From contig JAURZK010000164.1 in the NCBI GenBank assembly GCA_030653505.1, positions 1 to 36,927 on the forward strand: a stretch of 36,927 bases of DNA. Direction: 5' to 3'. The notes under the pieces are model-generated. The model saw only the letters and a program-made list of their open reading frames with translations, did not search any database and had not been told where the DNA came from. Every line of letters begins with the position of its first letter. Within the stretch, counting starts at the first letter, position 1. The translations under genes were made by a program, and so were the position numbers. Below, one piece after another: positions 1 through 10,723 of the stretch. This DNA is from Rubrivivax sp. (lineage in GTDB: Bacteria; Pseudomonadota; Gammaproteobacteria; Burkholderiales; Burkholderiaceae_C).

Positions 1-214
1 CCATCAACCGGCACACCGGGGGGTCTGCGGTGGCGGCGATCTCGACCAGATCGACGTCCAACTCCCCTGCCATGCGCAACGCGTCCATCGTGCTGACGAT
101 GCCCAGTGGCTCGTTCTCAACCCCGTTCAAGCGCACCTGCAGCGCCATGATCTCCCGGTTCAGCCTGTGTTTGCGCTCCGCGTTGGGTACGCGGCGGTCC
201 ATGAAAGTAGCGAT
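1..214 (-). CDS. infC: Translation initiation factor IF-3, N-terminal part (cut by window edge)
   Basis: IF-3 binds the 30S subunit, discriminates start codons and prevents premature 50S joining. The visible 71 codons read [20 protein letters not shown], then [20 protein letters not shown], and further on [18 protein letters not shown]. These are hallmark IF-3 N-domain motifs; the C-domain lies off the left edge. The most likely start is the ATC at 214-212: an AGGAG Shine-Dalgarno (rc of 223-227) sits 8 nt upstream. The first ATG (202-200) is four codons later and has no such site. Non-AUG starts (AUU/AUC/AUA) are typical of infC and underlie its autoregulation. It follows thrS with a 66-bp gap, the common thrS-infC-rpmI-rplT order. 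Confidence 0.92.
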   Translation of the reverse strand, partial: MATFMDRRVPNAERKHRLNREIMALQVRLNGVENEPLGIVSTMDALRMAGELDVDLVEIAATADPPVCRLM

Positions 215-254
215 GGTTCCAGCTCCTGTGGCAGCCCGAAGGCAATCGGGCCAC
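215..254 (-). promoter_or_regulatory. infC ribosome binding site abutted by a hairpin
   Basis: On the minus strand a hairpin pairs GUGG-CCCGA with UCGGG-CUG-CCAC (positions 254-228, 6-nt loop, CUG bulge on the 3' side). It ends directly against the AGGAG (227-223) that serves the ATC start of infC. There is no T-run after it, so it is not an intrinsic terminator. A role in translational control or RNA processing between thrS and infC is inference only. Confidence 0.35.
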
Positions 255-280
255 GTAAAAATCTTTGCGCGCCTGGAGGC

Positions 281-2188
281 CTACACCTTCATGGCGATGT
301 CACTGGTGATCTTCTGGAGGAAGTCTGCCAGCGGCATCACACCAAGGTCTTGATTCCCCCGGGCGCGCACGGCAACGGTCCCGTTTGCCTTCTCCTTGTC
401 GCCTACGACCAGGATGAACGGTACCTTCTGCATGGAATGCTCGCGGATTTTATAGTTGATCTTCTCGTTGCGCAAATCCAGGTTGATTCTAACTCCTTGT
501 TTTTGCAGCGATTTCGCCACGCTTGCGGCGTAGTCCGCCTGCACCTCGGTGATCGAGGCCACCACCACCTGCACCGGGGCCAGCCAGGCCGGCAGCGCGC
601 CGGCGTGCTGCTCGATCAGGATGCCGATGAACCGCTCGAGGCTGCCGACGATGGCGCGGTGCAGCATCACCGGGTGGCGGCGGCTCGAATCCTCGGCCAC
701 ATAGACCGCGTCCAGGCGCTCGGCCATGCTGAAGTCGACCTGCATCGTGCCGCACTGCCAGGGGCGGCCGATGGCGTCCTTCAGCGTGTACTCGATCTTC
801 GGGCCGTAGAAGGCGCCGTCGCCCGGCGAGATCTCGAACTCGCAGCCGCTCTGGCGCAGGCTCTCGATGAGGGCGTGCTCGGCCTTGTCCCAGATCTCGT
901 CGCTGCCGATGCGGGCCGCCGGGCGCGTCGCCACCTTGTAGATGATGTCGGCGAAGCCGAAGTCCTTGTAGACCTGCTGCAGCAGCGTCGTGTAGGCCAC
1001 GCACTCGGGCAGGATGTGGTCTTCGGTGCAGAAGATGTGGCCGTCGTCCTGCGTGAAGCCGCGCACGCGCATGATGCCGTGCAGCCCGCCCGTGGGTTCG
1101 TTGCGGTGGCAGTTGCCGAACTCGCCGTAGCGCAGCGGCAGGTCGCGGTAGCTCTTGATGCCCTGCTTGAAGATCAGGATGTGGCCCGGGCAGTTCATCG
1201 GCTTGATCGCGTAGTCGTGTTTCTCCGACTCGGTCGTGAACATCGCGTCGCGGTACTTCTCCCAGTGGCCCGACTTCTCCCACAGCTTGCGGTCGAGGAT
1301 CTGCGGGCCCTTCACTTCCTGGTAGCCGTTGTCCTGGTAGACGCGTCGCATGTACTGCTCGACCTGCTGCCACACCGTCCAGCCCCTGGGGTGCCAGAAC
1401 ACCATGCCGGGGCTGTATTCGTCGAGGTGGAAGAGGTCGAGTTCGCGGCCCAGCCGGCGGTGGTCGCGCTTCTCGGCTTCCTCCAGCATCGTCAGGTACT
1501 GCGCCAGCGCCTCCTTGCTGGCCCAGGCCGTGCCGTAGATGCGCTGCAGCTGCTCGTTGGCCTGGTCGCCGCGCCAGTAGGCCCCCGCCACCTTCATCAG
1601 CTTGAAGTGCTTCAGCCGCCCCGTGCTGGGCACGTGCGGGCCCCGGCACAGGTCCTCGAAGTCGCCTTCGCGGTACAGCGAGACGTCCTGGTCGGCCGGG
1701 ATGCTGCCGATGATCTCTGCCTTGTAGAGCTCGCCCTGGGCCTTGAAGTGCTCGACGGCCTCGTCGCGCGGCAGCACGCGGCGCACGACGGGCTCGTTCT
1801 TGGCGGCCAGCTCGCCCATGCGCTTCTCGATCGCCACCAGGTCCTCGGGCGTGAACGGGCGCTTGTAGGCGAAGTCGTAATAGAAGCCGTTCTCGATCAC
1901 CGGGCCTATGGTCACCTGGGCCTCGGGGAACAGCTGCTTGACGGCATAGGCCAGCAGGTGCGCCGTGCTGTGGCGGATGATCTCCAGCCCGTCGGCGTCC
2001 TTGTCGGTGACGATGGCAAGCACCGCGTCGGCATCGATGCGGTGGCTGGTGTCGACGAGCTTGCCGTCGACCTTGCCGGCCAGCGCCGCCTTGGCCAGGC
2101 CGGCGCCGATGCTGGCAGCCACCTCGGCCACCGTCTGCGGCTGCGGGAACTCGCGGCGCGAGCCGTCGGGCAACGTGATCGTGATCAT
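281..2188 (-). CDS. thrS: Threonyl-tRNA synthetase
   Basis: Class II synthetase charging tRNA-Thr with threonine in the cytoplasm; 635 aa against 642 in E. coli, so complete. It opens with a TGS domain ([14 protein letters not shown]). The editing domain follows, with HSTAH (His73, His77) and [10 protein letters not shown]. The catalytic core shows motif 2 ([20 protein letters not shown], then [11 protein letters not shown]) and motif 3 ([19 protein letters not shown]), and the C-terminal anticodon-binding domain ends the protein. The ATG at 2188 is the usual family start. It lies just downstream of an intrinsic terminator and a Thr-rich leader peptide, so expression is probably controlled by attenuation. 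The downstream neighbour is infC. Confidence 0.98.
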   Translation of the reverse strand: MITITLPDGSRREFPQPQTVAEVAASIGAGLAKAALAGKVDGKLVDTSHRIDADAVLAIVTDKDADGLEIIRHSTAHLLAYAVKQLFPEAQVTIGPVIENGFYYDFAYKRPFTPEDLVAIEKRMGELAAKNEPVVRRVLPRDEAVEHFKAQGELYKAEIIGSIPADQDVSLYREGDFEDLCRGPHVPSTGRLKHFKLMKVAGAYWRGDQANEQLQRIYGTAWASKEALAQYLTMLEEAEKRDHRRLGRELDLFHLDEYSPGMVFWHPRGWTVWQQVEQYMRRVYQDNGYQEVKGPQILDRKLWEKSGHWEKYRDAMFTTESEKHDYAIKPMNCPGHILIFKQGIKSYRDLPLRYGEFGNCHRNEPTGGLHGIMRVRGFTQDDGHIFCTEDHILPECVAYTTLLQQVYKDFGFADIIYKVATRPAARIGSDEIWDKAEHALIESLRQSGCEFEISPGDGAFYGPKIEYTLKDAIGRPWQCGTMQVDFSMAERLDAVYVAEDSSRRHPVMLHRAIVGSLERFIGILIEQHAGALPAWLAPVQVVVASITEVQADYAASVAKSLQKQGVRINLDLRNEKINYKIREHSMQKVPFILVVGDKEKANGTVAVRARGNQDLGVMPLADFLQKITSDIAMKV

Positions 2189-2208
2189 CTTCGGGGCTTT
2201 CAGAAACG

Positions 2209-2234
2209 AAAAAAGCGCGGGGGGCGCCGCGCTT
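2209..2234 (-). terminator. Intrinsic terminator in the thrS leader (attenuator)
   Basis: On the minus strand AAGCGCGG (2234-2227) pairs perfectly with CCGCGCTT (2220-2213) around a 6-nt loop, followed at once by six T (2214-2209). The structure ends about 20 nt before the thrS ATG, so a polymerase stopping here would never transcribe thrS. Its 5' arm is also the 3' arm of an alternative upstream helix, the arrangement expected of an attenuator. Confidence 0.82.
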
Positions 2235-2269
2235 GTCTTCAGGGGAAAGGTGGGACGTGACAGCGCAGC
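2226..2269 (-). promoter_or_regulatory. Predicted antiterminator helix of the thrS leader
   Basis: Minus-strand GCUGCGCUGUC (2269-2259), starting 5 nt after the leader-peptide stop codon, can pair with GAC-A-AGCGCGGC (2237-2226). That gives 11 pairs with one bulged A and one G-U. The 3' arm includes the whole 5' arm of the terminator except one A, so the two structures exclude each other. A ribosome that reaches the leader stop would cover the 5' arm and let the terminator form. A ribosome stalled at Thr codons would leave it free. The pairing is read from sequence; the mechanism is inferred. Confidence 0.62.
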
Positions 2270-2273
2270 CGAC

Positions 2274-2318
2274 TTACTTCTCGGTGACGAACCGGGTAGT
2301 CCGCGGTGTCATAACCAT
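2274..2318 (-). CDS. thrS leader peptide, threonine-rich, 14 aa
   Basis: A short open frame reads [14 protein letters not shown] and then TAA. Four of 14 codons are Thr (ACA, ACT, ACC, ACC), including a tandem ACT ACC pair, in a peptide whose length and position match biosynthetic-operon leader peptides. A purine-rich AGGGAAAGG lies just upstream. It is closer to ideal spacing for the second Met (ATG at 2312) than for the first (2318), so the start is uncertain by two codons. The stop lies 5 nt before the antiterminator arm. The peptide itself probably has no function; its translation would sense charged tRNA-Thr. Confidence 0.72.
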   Translation of the reverse strand: MVMTPRTTRFVTEK

Positions 2319-2357
2319 GATGCCTTTCCCTGCCCTTGTTGGGTTGCGAAGGCCGCC

Positions 2358-2385
2358 AGTGTAGCCCAGCTCAGGCCAGCGGCAA
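2358..2385 (-). promoter_or_regulatory. Candidate promoter for thrS leader
   Basis: Minus-strand TTGCCG (2385-2380), a 16-nt spacer and TACACT (2363-2358) resemble a sigma-70 promoter (4 of 6 matches in each box). Transcription would begin near 2351, about 33 nt before the leader peptide ATG. The -35 overlaps the last codons of the patatin-like gene. Confidence 0.42.
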
Positions 2386-3480
2386 GGCTTCGACCGGCCG
2401 ACCCTCACGCGCCAGTTCGGCAAATTCATCGGCCAGGCGCTGGCTTTGTGCCAGCGCGACCCGCCATGCGCCCTGGCGGGCGGCAACGTCCTCGCCATAG
2501 CGCTTGATGTCGCTGCGGTCGGGCAGCTTGCCGCACGGCAGCGTGGCCACCCAGGCCGGGTTGGGCGACAGCACGACGAGGTTGTCCAGGGCCGAGCTGG
2601 CCCGGTGGCGGCGCTTCCAGCCCTTGTCGAGCCAGCCGGGCACGACCTGGGGCGTGAAGTGCGGGTACAGCACGAGGCCGGGGCCCCCGCCCCAGCCAGG
2701 CGCCACGCCGTCGGCCATGTCGGCGTAAGGCAGGTGCAGGTGGTAATCGGTGATGCCGCCGTCCCAGTACGTGCCGGGCGGGCCGCCGGGCACGTCCTGC
2801 ACGGCTTCGAGCCAGAAGGGGATGGAGCAACTGGCCAGCACCGCAGGCGCCAGGTTGCCGGCATCGAGCACGGCGTGCTGCGTGGGGTAGTCGGACAGGG
2901 CGAAGGGCAGCGCCTCGCGCGGGTCGCTGAAGACCACACGCTCCATCCAGCCGCCCAAGTTGCGGCGGCTGATGGCGTTGGCGGCAAACGCGCCCAGCCA
3001 GCCCAGCGGCATCAGCGCGCGGCCAGGCCGGTGCAGCAGGCGGCGGCCGCGGCTGGTGAAGACGTGCAGCCGGCGCTGCGGGTGCGAAAGCACCTCGGCG
3101 GCGCGTGTGCCCAGGCGTTGCTGCAAGCGTTCGCCGAAGACCTGCGTCACCACACGCGCCGTGGGCGGCTTGCCGGGGGCGTGCGGGTAGGTCTGGGTGA
3201 TGTAGTCCTCGGCCAACTGCGCCAGCGCAGCGTCGGCGTCCGGCAGGCAAGCCGCAGCCATGCGCCAGGCGCCGATGGACGCGCCGAGCAGGTGCACGCT
3301 GTGGGTGCTGCCGGCAAGCCAGTGGCCGAAGAGGTAGCGGTCCAGCGGCAGCAGCGCCAGGCCCTTGGGGCCGCCGGCTGCCGCCGGGATCACGCGCACG
3401 TCGGCCGGCTGCAGCCCACGTTCGCGCAGGTGGGCACGGGCGCGCGGCCCGGCATGCAACTGCAGCGCGTTCAGGCCCAC
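2371..3480 (-). CDS. Patatin-like phospholipase family protein
   Basis: Predicted Ser-Asp dyad acyl hydrolase acting on phospholipid or other acyl esters; the natural substrate is unknown. The 369-aa product carries the nucleophile elbow GASIG (LLGASIGAWR, about residue 68), a Gly-rich oxyanion segment AAAGGPKG near residue 35, and the catalytic Asp in WDGGITDY (about residue 240), the patatin DGG/DGA motif. No signal peptide is evident. The start is a GTG 18 bp after the stop of tex, with no strong Shine-Dalgarno, so translation may depend on coupling. It is the last gene of the run before the thrS promoter. Confidence 0.85.
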   Translation of the reverse strand: MGLNALQLHAGPRARAHLRERGLQPADVRVIPAAAGGPKGLALLPLDRYLFGHWLAGSTHSVHLLGASIGAWRMAAACLPDADAALAQLAEDYITQTYPHAPGKPPTARVVTQVFGERLQQRLGTRAAEVLSHPQRRLHVFTSRGRRLLHRPGRALMPLGWLGAFAANAISRRNLGGWMERVVFSDPREALPFALSDYPTQHAVLDAGNLAPAVLASCSIPFWLEAVQDVPGGPPGTYWDGGITDYHLHLPYADMADGVAPGWGGGPGLVLYPHFTPQVVPGWLDKGWKRRHRASSALDNLVVLSPNPAWVATLPCGKLPDRSDIKRYGEDVAARQGAWRVALAQSQRLADEFAELAREGRPVEALPLA

Positions 3481-3498
3481 ACGGTCAGGCCCGCGCGA

Positions 3499-5859
<2,361 letters not shown>

Positions 5860-5903
5860 GGAGAGCGGGGCCGACCCGACCCGTGTTCGTGAGGCGGCGG
5901 AGT

Positions 5904-7154
5904 TTAAGCGGCCGCACCGCCCGCGCTGCGGCGGCGTGCCAGCCAGGCCGCCGCGCCCTGCCCGGCCGCATGGCCGCTGGCGAAACATGCCGTCAACAGG
6001 TAGCCCCCCGTGGGGGCTTCCCAGTCGAGCATCTCGCCGGCGCAGAACACACCAGGCAGCGCACGCAGCATCAATCCATCGTCCAGCACTTCGAAGCGCA
6101 CGCCGCCGGCGGTGCTGATGGCCTCGGCGACGGGGCGCGGCGCCGTCACGCGGACGGACAGCGACTTGATCGCGACGGCGAACCGCGCCGGGTCGGCCTG
6201 CACGTCCTTGGGCACCAGCTCCCACAGCAGGCCGGCCTTCACGCCTTCGAGCTTGAGCCGTGTCTTCAGGTGCGTGGACAGGCTGCGCGGGCCACGCGGA
6301 TGCGCCAGTTCGGCGGCCACCCACGCCAGGCTGCGCTGCGGCAGCAGGTCGAGCTGGAAGACGGCCTCGCCACTGGCCGCGATGCGGTCGCGCAGCAGCG
6401 CCGACGCGGCGTAGACCAGGCTGCCTTCGACACCGCCTGCGGTGACGACACACTCGCCCGCCTGGTGCCAGCCCTCGAAGGTGATGGCCACGCCCTTCAG
6501 CGGCTTGCCGGCGTGGCGGCTGGCGAAGTGTTCGCTCCAGTCGGCGTCGAAACCACAGTTCGACGGCTGCAGCGGCGCCAGGTCGACACCGCGCGCGGCC
6601 AGCAGCGGCGCCCAGGCACCGTCGCTGCCCAGCTGCGGCCAGCTCGCGCCGCCCAGGGCCAGCACGGTGGCGGCGGGCTGCGCCGTCGCCTCTCCACCCG
6701 GCGTCGCGAAGCGCAGCGCGCCGGTGCCGTCGAAGCCCAGCCAGCGATGGCGCATGTGAAAGCGCACGCCCTGCCCGCGCAGCCGGTGCAACCAGGCGCG
6801 GAGCAGCGGCGCGGCCTTCAGGTCCTTGGGGAAGACACGGCCCGAGCTGCCGACGAAAGTCTCCACACCCAGTGCCTCGGCCCACGCACGCAGCGCATCG
6901 GCGCCGAAGGCCCGCAGCAGCGGCTGCAGCACCGGGGCGCGCTCGGCATAGCGGGCGACGAAGGCTTCGAAGGGCTCGCTGTGCGTGAGGTTCAGGCCGC
7001 CCTTGCCGGCGAGCAGGAACTTGCGCCCCACCGAGGGCATGCCGTCGAACAGGTCCACCACATGGCCGGCCGCAACCAGCACTTCCGCCGCCATCAGCCC
7101 GGCCGGGCCGCCGCCGATCACGGCGACATCTTGTTCAGAGGTCATCGCCGGCAT
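5904..7154 (-). CDS. BaiN/HI0933-like FAD-dependent oxidoreductase (TIGR03862 type)
   Basis: Flavoprotein of unassigned substrate. The N-terminus has the dinucleotide-binding motif [15 protein letters not shown], followed by [16 protein letters not shown], typical of the HI0933/BaiN family. The C-terminus has the second FAD contact, [21 protein letters not shown] start at the ATG at 7154 ([10 protein letters not shown]): an AGGGG lies 5 nt before it, whereas the ATG at 7145 is too far from that site. That gives 416 aa. It sits 40 bp after an SDR gene and 44 bp before tex, in the same orientation. The family is widespread and mostly uncharacterised; BaiN itself acts on bile acids in Clostridium, which should not be transferred here. 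Confidence 0.88.
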   Translation of the reverse strand: MPAMTSEQDVAVIGGGPAGLMAAEVLVAAGHVVDLFDGMPSVGRKFLLAGKGGLNLTHSEPFEAFVARYAERAPVLQPLLRAFGADALRAWAEALGVETFVGSSGRVFPKDLKAAPLLRAWLHRLRGQGVRFHMRHRWLGFDGTGALRFATPGGEATAQPAATVLALGGASWPQLGSDGAWAPLLAARGVDLAPLQPSNCGFDADWSEHFASRHAGKPLKGVAITFEGWHQAGECVVTAGGVEGSLVYAASALLRDRIAASGEAVFQLDLLPQRSLAWVAAELAHPRGPRSLSTHLKTRLKLEGVKAGLLWELVPKDVQADPARFAVAIKSLSVRVTAPRPVAEAISTAGGVRFEVLDDGLMLRALPGVFCAGEMLDWEAPTGGYLLTACFASGHAAGQGAAAWLARRRSAGGAAA

Positions 7155-7194
7155 CGTAGCCCCTGCGCCGCAGGGTGATGCGGGCGCAGCCGGA

Positions 7195-8106
7195 TCAGTC
7201 GCCGCGCAGCGACTTGCGCAGCTGCTGCCCGATCTCGGGCCGCGCCGCGAAGGGATCACTGGGGTTGCGCGGCGTCATCAGGTCTTCCAGCCGCACCTGC
7301 ACGCCGGCCAGACTCTGCGGGTGGCTGTAGATGTAGAAACGGTTGGTGTCGACCGCGTCGAACACGAGGCCAGCCACCTGCGCCGCCGTGACCTTGCCGC
7401 GCGTCACCGCCTGGTCGATCATGGCCTGGGCGATGCGCTGGCTGCGCGTGGGCGCGGCATCCACCGGCGACGGCCGGTTGCGTTCGCTCTGGTGGATGGC
7501 CGTGGGCACGAAATAGGGGCAGAGCACGTGTGCGTGCACATGCTCGCTGACGAGCGCCAGGTCCTGGTAGAGCGTTTCGCTCAGCGCCACCACGGCGTGT
7601 TTGCTGACGTTGTAGACACCCATGTTGGGCGCGTTCAGCAAGCCTGCCATGCTGGCGGTGTTGACGATGTGGCCCTGCCAGCCGGGGTCGGCCGCGGCGG
7701 CGGCCAGCATCATCGGCGTGAAGACACGCACGCCGTGGACCACGCCCATCAGGTTGACGCCCAGCACCCAGGCCCAGTCCTGCGCGCTGTGTTCCCAGAT
7801 CAACCCGCCCGCACCGACGCCGGCGTTGTTGAACACGAACGTGGGCGCACCGAAACGCTGCAGCGTGGCCGTACCCAGCGCCTCGACCTCCGCCGCCTGG
7901 CTCACGTCCAGGCGAATGGGCAACACGGGCACGCCGAGCGCAGTGATCTCGGCAGCGGCGGTGGCCAGCGCATCGGCCTGCACGTCGGCCATGACGACGT
8001 TCATGCCGCGCGCCGCGGCGATGCGGCTGACCTGCAGGCCGAAGCCCGAAGCGGCGCCGGTGATGACGGCGGTGCCGCCGCGGCGGGGGTCGTTCGACGT
8101 CTTCAT
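7195..8106 (-). CDS. Short-chain dehydrogenase/reductase
   Basis: NAD(P)-dependent oxidoreductase of 303 aa with the classical SDR layout: cofactor motif TGAASGFG near the N-terminus, NNAG (FVFNNAGVGAG), catalytic Ser in NTASMAG, and YNVSK carrying the Tyr-x3-Lys pair. The long C-terminal part (VLCPYFVPTAIHQSERNRP and beyond) is typical of a Burkholderiales SDR group next to acyl-CoA dehydrogenases. Substrate unknown. Its ATG overlaps the aidB stop as ATGA, so translation is coupled. Confidence 0.9.
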   Translation of the reverse strand: MKTSNDPRRGGTAVITGAASGFGLQVSRIAAARGMNVVMADVQADALATAAAEITALGVPVLPIRLDVSQAAEVEALGTATLQRFGAPTFVFNNAGVGAGGLIWEHSAQDWAWVLGVNLMGVVHGVRVFTPMMLAAAAADPGWQGHIVNTASMAGLLNAPNMGVYNVSKHAVVALSETLYQDLALVSEHVHAHVLCPYFVPTAIHQSERNRPSPVDAAPTRSQRIAQAMIDQAVTRGKVTAAQVAGLVFDAVDTNRFYIYSHPQSLAGVQVRLEDLMTPRNPSDPFAARPEIGQQLRKSLRGD

Positions 8107-9779
8107 TCGGCGTCGGCCGGCATCGCCCGCGCGACCAGCAGGTTCAGGTCGTGGCGCGCCGACAGCAGGCCGTAGACATCGCTGGCCTGCGCCAGACGGC
8201 TGTCGCAGAAGGCATCGAATACGGTGGTGCTGCCGAAGTGCTGGGTGTTCCGGTAGATCAGCGCGGCCTGCAGCACCAGCGCCACCTCGCGCGCCAAACG
8301 CCGCGTTTGCGCCTCCTCGGTGGCACCGTCGACCTGGCGCAGCACGGCGTCGGCGGTCTGGTCGAAGGCGGCGTGCGCGCCGCGCGCCGCAGCAAACTCG
8401 CGTTCGAGCGCGCTCGCCACGTCGGCGCCGCGCAGCGCACGCAGCAGGTCCAGCGCCATGATGTTGCCTGCACCTTCCCAGATGCTGTTCAGCGGCATCT
8501 CGCGGTAGATGCGCGCCATCACGCCCTGCCCGCCTTCCTCGACGTAGCCGTTGCCGCCCAGGCATTCCATCGCTTCCTGCGCGAAGTGGCTGCCGCGCTT
8601 GCAGATCCAGAACTTGGCCACCGGCGTGAGCAGGCGGCGCATGACCTGTTCATGTGCATCGGCGCCGTGTTCGCTGCGGTCGACGGCCACCGCCAGGCGC
8701 AGCGCCAACGCCGTGGCGGCCTCGCTTTCCAGCGCCATATCGGCGAGCACGTTTTTCATCAGCGGCTGCGCGATCAGCGCCTTGCCGAAAGCCAGACGCT
8801 GCGCCGTGTGGTGCAGCGCCAGGCTCAGCGCCTGGCGCATCAGGCCGGCGGTGCCCAGCGCGCAGTCGAGCCTGGTCAGCGCGCCCATGGCCAGGATCTG
8901 CGGCACGCCGCGGCCTTCCTCGCCCACCAGCCAGGCGTGGGCGTCGTGGAACTCGACCTCGGAACTGGCGTTGGCGTGGTTGCCCAGCTTGTGCTTCAGG
9001 CGCTGGATGGCGATGGCGTTGAGCGTGCCGTCGGGTCGGAAGCGCGGCAGGAAAAAACACGACAAACCGCCGGCGCTTTGCGCCAGCACCAGGAAGGCGT
9101 CGCACATCGGCGCCGAGAGGAACCACTTGTGCCCGGTGAGCGTGTAGCGCCGGCCCCAGGCGTCTTCGCCATCGAAAACCGCCCGCGTGGTGTTGCTGCG
9201 CACGTCCGACCCGCCCTGCTTCTCGGTCATGCCCATGCCCATCGTCAGCGCGGCCTTCTGCGCGATGGGCACGAAACGTTGGTCGTAGCTGGTGTGCGCC
9301 AGCTTTGCGCTCAAGGCGGCGTGCAGCGCCGGGTGGACACGCAGCGCGGGCGTGACGGCGTAGCTCATCGACACCGGGCACAGCACGCTGGGTTCGGCCT
9401 CGGTGAAGAGCATGAAGGCCGCCGCGCGCTGCACGTGGGCGCCCGGGCCCGCCGACCACGGTGCGCCGTGCAGGCCGTGGCGCAGCGCCACGCCCAGCAG
9501 CGCGTGGTAGCTGGGGTGGAACTCGACCTCGTCGACGCGGCGGCCGCAACGGTCGTGCGTCTGCAGCACCGGTGGGTGCGTGTTGGCCAGCCGCGCATGC
9601 CGCTGCATCGCCGCGCTGCCGAACTCGGCGCCGGCGGCCTCGAGCGCGGCGGTGTCCAGCGCCGGCATCGCGCCGCCCGCCAGCCCGGACAGCGCGTCGC
9701 GCAGCGGCCGATTGCCGGTGTAGAGGTTGACGTCGACCAGCGGGCTGGCCTGGTTGAAAACTTCGTGCGTGGTGTTCAC
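8103..9779 (-). CDS. aidB: AidB-like acyl-CoA dehydrogenase
   Basis: Flavoprotein of the AidB branch of the acyl-CoA dehydrogenase superfamily. E. coli AidB (541 aa) binds DNA and is induced in the adaptive response to alkylation. This 558-aa protein follows it closely: HEVFNQASPLVDVNLY at the N-terminus, GMGMTEKQGGSDVRSNTTRA, GHKWFLSAPMCDAFLVLAQ, KLGNHANASSEVEF, and ECLGGNGYVEE with MPLNSIWEGAGNIM near the end. The start is GTG at 9779, preceded by GGGGGA and overlapping the upstream acetyltransferase stop as GTGA. No Ada box or alkylation-response gene is visible nearby, so the stress role is by family only. Confidence 0.92.
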   Translation of the reverse strand: MNTTHEVFNQASPLVDVNLYTGNRPLRDALSGLAGGAMPALDTAALEAAGAEFGSAAMQRHARLANTHPPVLQTHDRCGRRVDEVEFHPSYHALLGVALRHGLHGAPWSAGPGAHVQRAAAFMLFTEAEPSVLCPVSMSYAVTPALRVHPALHAALSAKLAHTSYDQRFVPIAQKAALTMGMGMTEKQGGSDVRSNTTRAVFDGEDAWGRRYTLTGHKWFLSAPMCDAFLVLAQSAGGLSCFFLPRFRPDGTLNAIAIQRLKHKLGNHANASSEVEFHDAHAWLVGEEGRGVPQILAMGALTRLDCALGTAGLMRQALSLALHHTAQRLAFGKALIAQPLMKNVLADMALESEAATALALRLAVAVDRSEHGADAHEQVMRRLLTPVAKFWICKRGSHFAQEAMECLGGNGYVEEGGQGVMARIYREMPLNSIWEGAGNIMALDLLRALRGADVASALEREFAAARGAHAAFDQTADAVLRQVDGATEEAQTRRLAREVALVLQAALIYRNTQHFGSTTVFDAFCDSRLAQASDVYGLLSARHDLNLLVARAMPADAE

Positions 9780-10243
9780 GTTTCCCCCATGTCGCCGTCG
9801 CCGGCGGGTCTGAGCATCTCGCAGTGCGGGATGTTGTCTTCCAGGTAGTCCGGCCCGACACGCTCGAAGCCGAACTCGCCGTAGAAGCGCGCCAGGTGTG
9901 ACTGCGCGCTGATGCGGATGGCGCGCCCGGGCCAGGTTTGCAGGCAGCGCGCCAAGCCCTCGGCCATCAACACGCGCCCGAGGCCTGTGCCCCGCGTCTC
10001 GGGCGAGGTGACGACGCGGCCTATCGACGGCTCGGTGTACTTCACGCCGGGGTCGACCACGCGCAGGTAGGCCTGCAGCAGGCCCGCGGCGTCGCGGCCC
10101 AGCAGGTGGGCGCTCTCGCGGTCGACGCCGTCGGGGTCGAGGTAAGGGCCCTGCTCGAGGACGAAGACGCGGCAGCGCAGCGCCAGCGCGTCGTAGAGGT
10201 TGTCGACGCCGAGGGCGTGGAAGCGCGAGTAGGTCCAGTGCAT
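9776..10243 (-). CDS. elaA: ElaA-like GNAT family N-acetyltransferase
   Basis: Predicted acetyl-CoA-dependent acetyltransferase of 155 aa. It has the ElaA signature LYDALALRCRVFVLEQGPYLDPDGVD near the N-terminus, the acetyl-CoA loop RVVTSPETRGTGLGRVLMAE (the Q/RxxGxG/A pattern), and the late motif ISAQSHLARFYGEFGFERVG. The ATG at 10243 (MHWTYSRF) matches the family start; the longer open frame upstream overlaps the thioesterase gene. Substrate unknown. It is translationally coupled to aidB. Confidence 0.88.
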   Translation of the reverse strand: MHWTYSRFHALGVDNLYDALALRCRVFVLEQGPYLDPDGVDRESAHLLGRDAAGLLQAYLRVVDPGVKYTEPSIGRVVTSPETRGTGLGRVLMAEGLARCLQTWPGRAIRISAQSHLARFYGEFGFERVGPDYLEDNIPHCEMLRPAGDGDMGET

Positions 10244-10269
10244 GAGCGTGGCCGCGGTGCGGGAGGCGT

Positions 10270-10710
10270 TCAGTCTGAGGCGTTCAGGCGCTGGATGCGG
10301 CGACCGCCGCCCGCCGGCAGGCCCTTCATGTACTTGAAGGTGCCGCTGGCATGGCACAGCAGCTGACCCGCCGTGTTGTGCACGAAGGCCTCGCAGAAGG
10401 CCATCGACGCCGTGCGGTGCAGGCGCCGGCCGGTAGCCACCAGCCGGCCCTCGCCAGGGCGCATGAAGGCGGTCTTCATCTCGATGGTGACGACGCCGGG
10501 CAGCGGCTCGGCCTCGGGCGTGTCGGGGCTGCGTGCGGCGTGGGCCATCACCACGTCCAGGAGCGTCATCAGCACGCCGCCGTGGGCCACGCCCCAGCTG
10601 TTGGTCAGGTCCTCGCGCATATCGAGGTGGATCTCGGCCTCGCCGCCGACCATGCGCTGAAGTTCCAGCCCGAGGGACTTGACGAAGGGGATGTGGACCT
10701 TGAATTCCAT
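10270..10710 (-). CDS. PaaI-type hotdog-fold acyl-CoA thioesterase
   Basis: 146-aa single hotdog domain predicted to hydrolyse acyl- or aryl-CoA thioesters. Characteristic parts are the substrate segment NSWGVAHGGVLMTLLDVVMAHAA (HGG with a nearby acidic residue on the long helix), the strand VTIEMKTAFMRPGEGRLVATGR, and the closing strand CHASGTFKYMKG. Specificity cannot be told from sequence. It lies 13 bp after an SDR gene and 26 bp before elaA. Confidence 0.88.
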   Translation of the reverse strand: MEFKVHIPFVKSLGLELQRMVGGEAEIHLDMREDLTNSWGVAHGGVLMTLLDVVMAHAARSPDTPEAEPLPGVVTIEMKTAFMRPGEGRLVATGRRLHRTASMAFCEAFVHNTAGQLLCHASGTFKYMKGLPAGGGRRIQRLNASD

Positions 10711-10723
10711 GCCTGGCTTCCGT

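Noticed and set aside
167..2260. A 697-codon plus-strand open frame antisense to thrS.
   Set aside because: The product is repetitive Ala/Val/Leu/His/Asp-rich shadow sequence; thrS on the other strand is complete and unmistakable.
2246..2260. AAGGTGGGACGTGAC resembles the T-box AGGGUGGNACCGCG and lies just upstream of thrS.
   Set aside because: It is on the plus strand, antisense to the thrS leader, and no specifier loop or T-box antiterminator can be built on the minus strand; the leader-peptide model explains the region better.
5860..6885. An apparent 342-residue N-terminal extension of Tex.
   Set aside because: It overlaps the flavoprotein gene in another frame of the same strand and reads as Arg/Ala/Gly-rich noise; family homology begins at the TTG at 5859.
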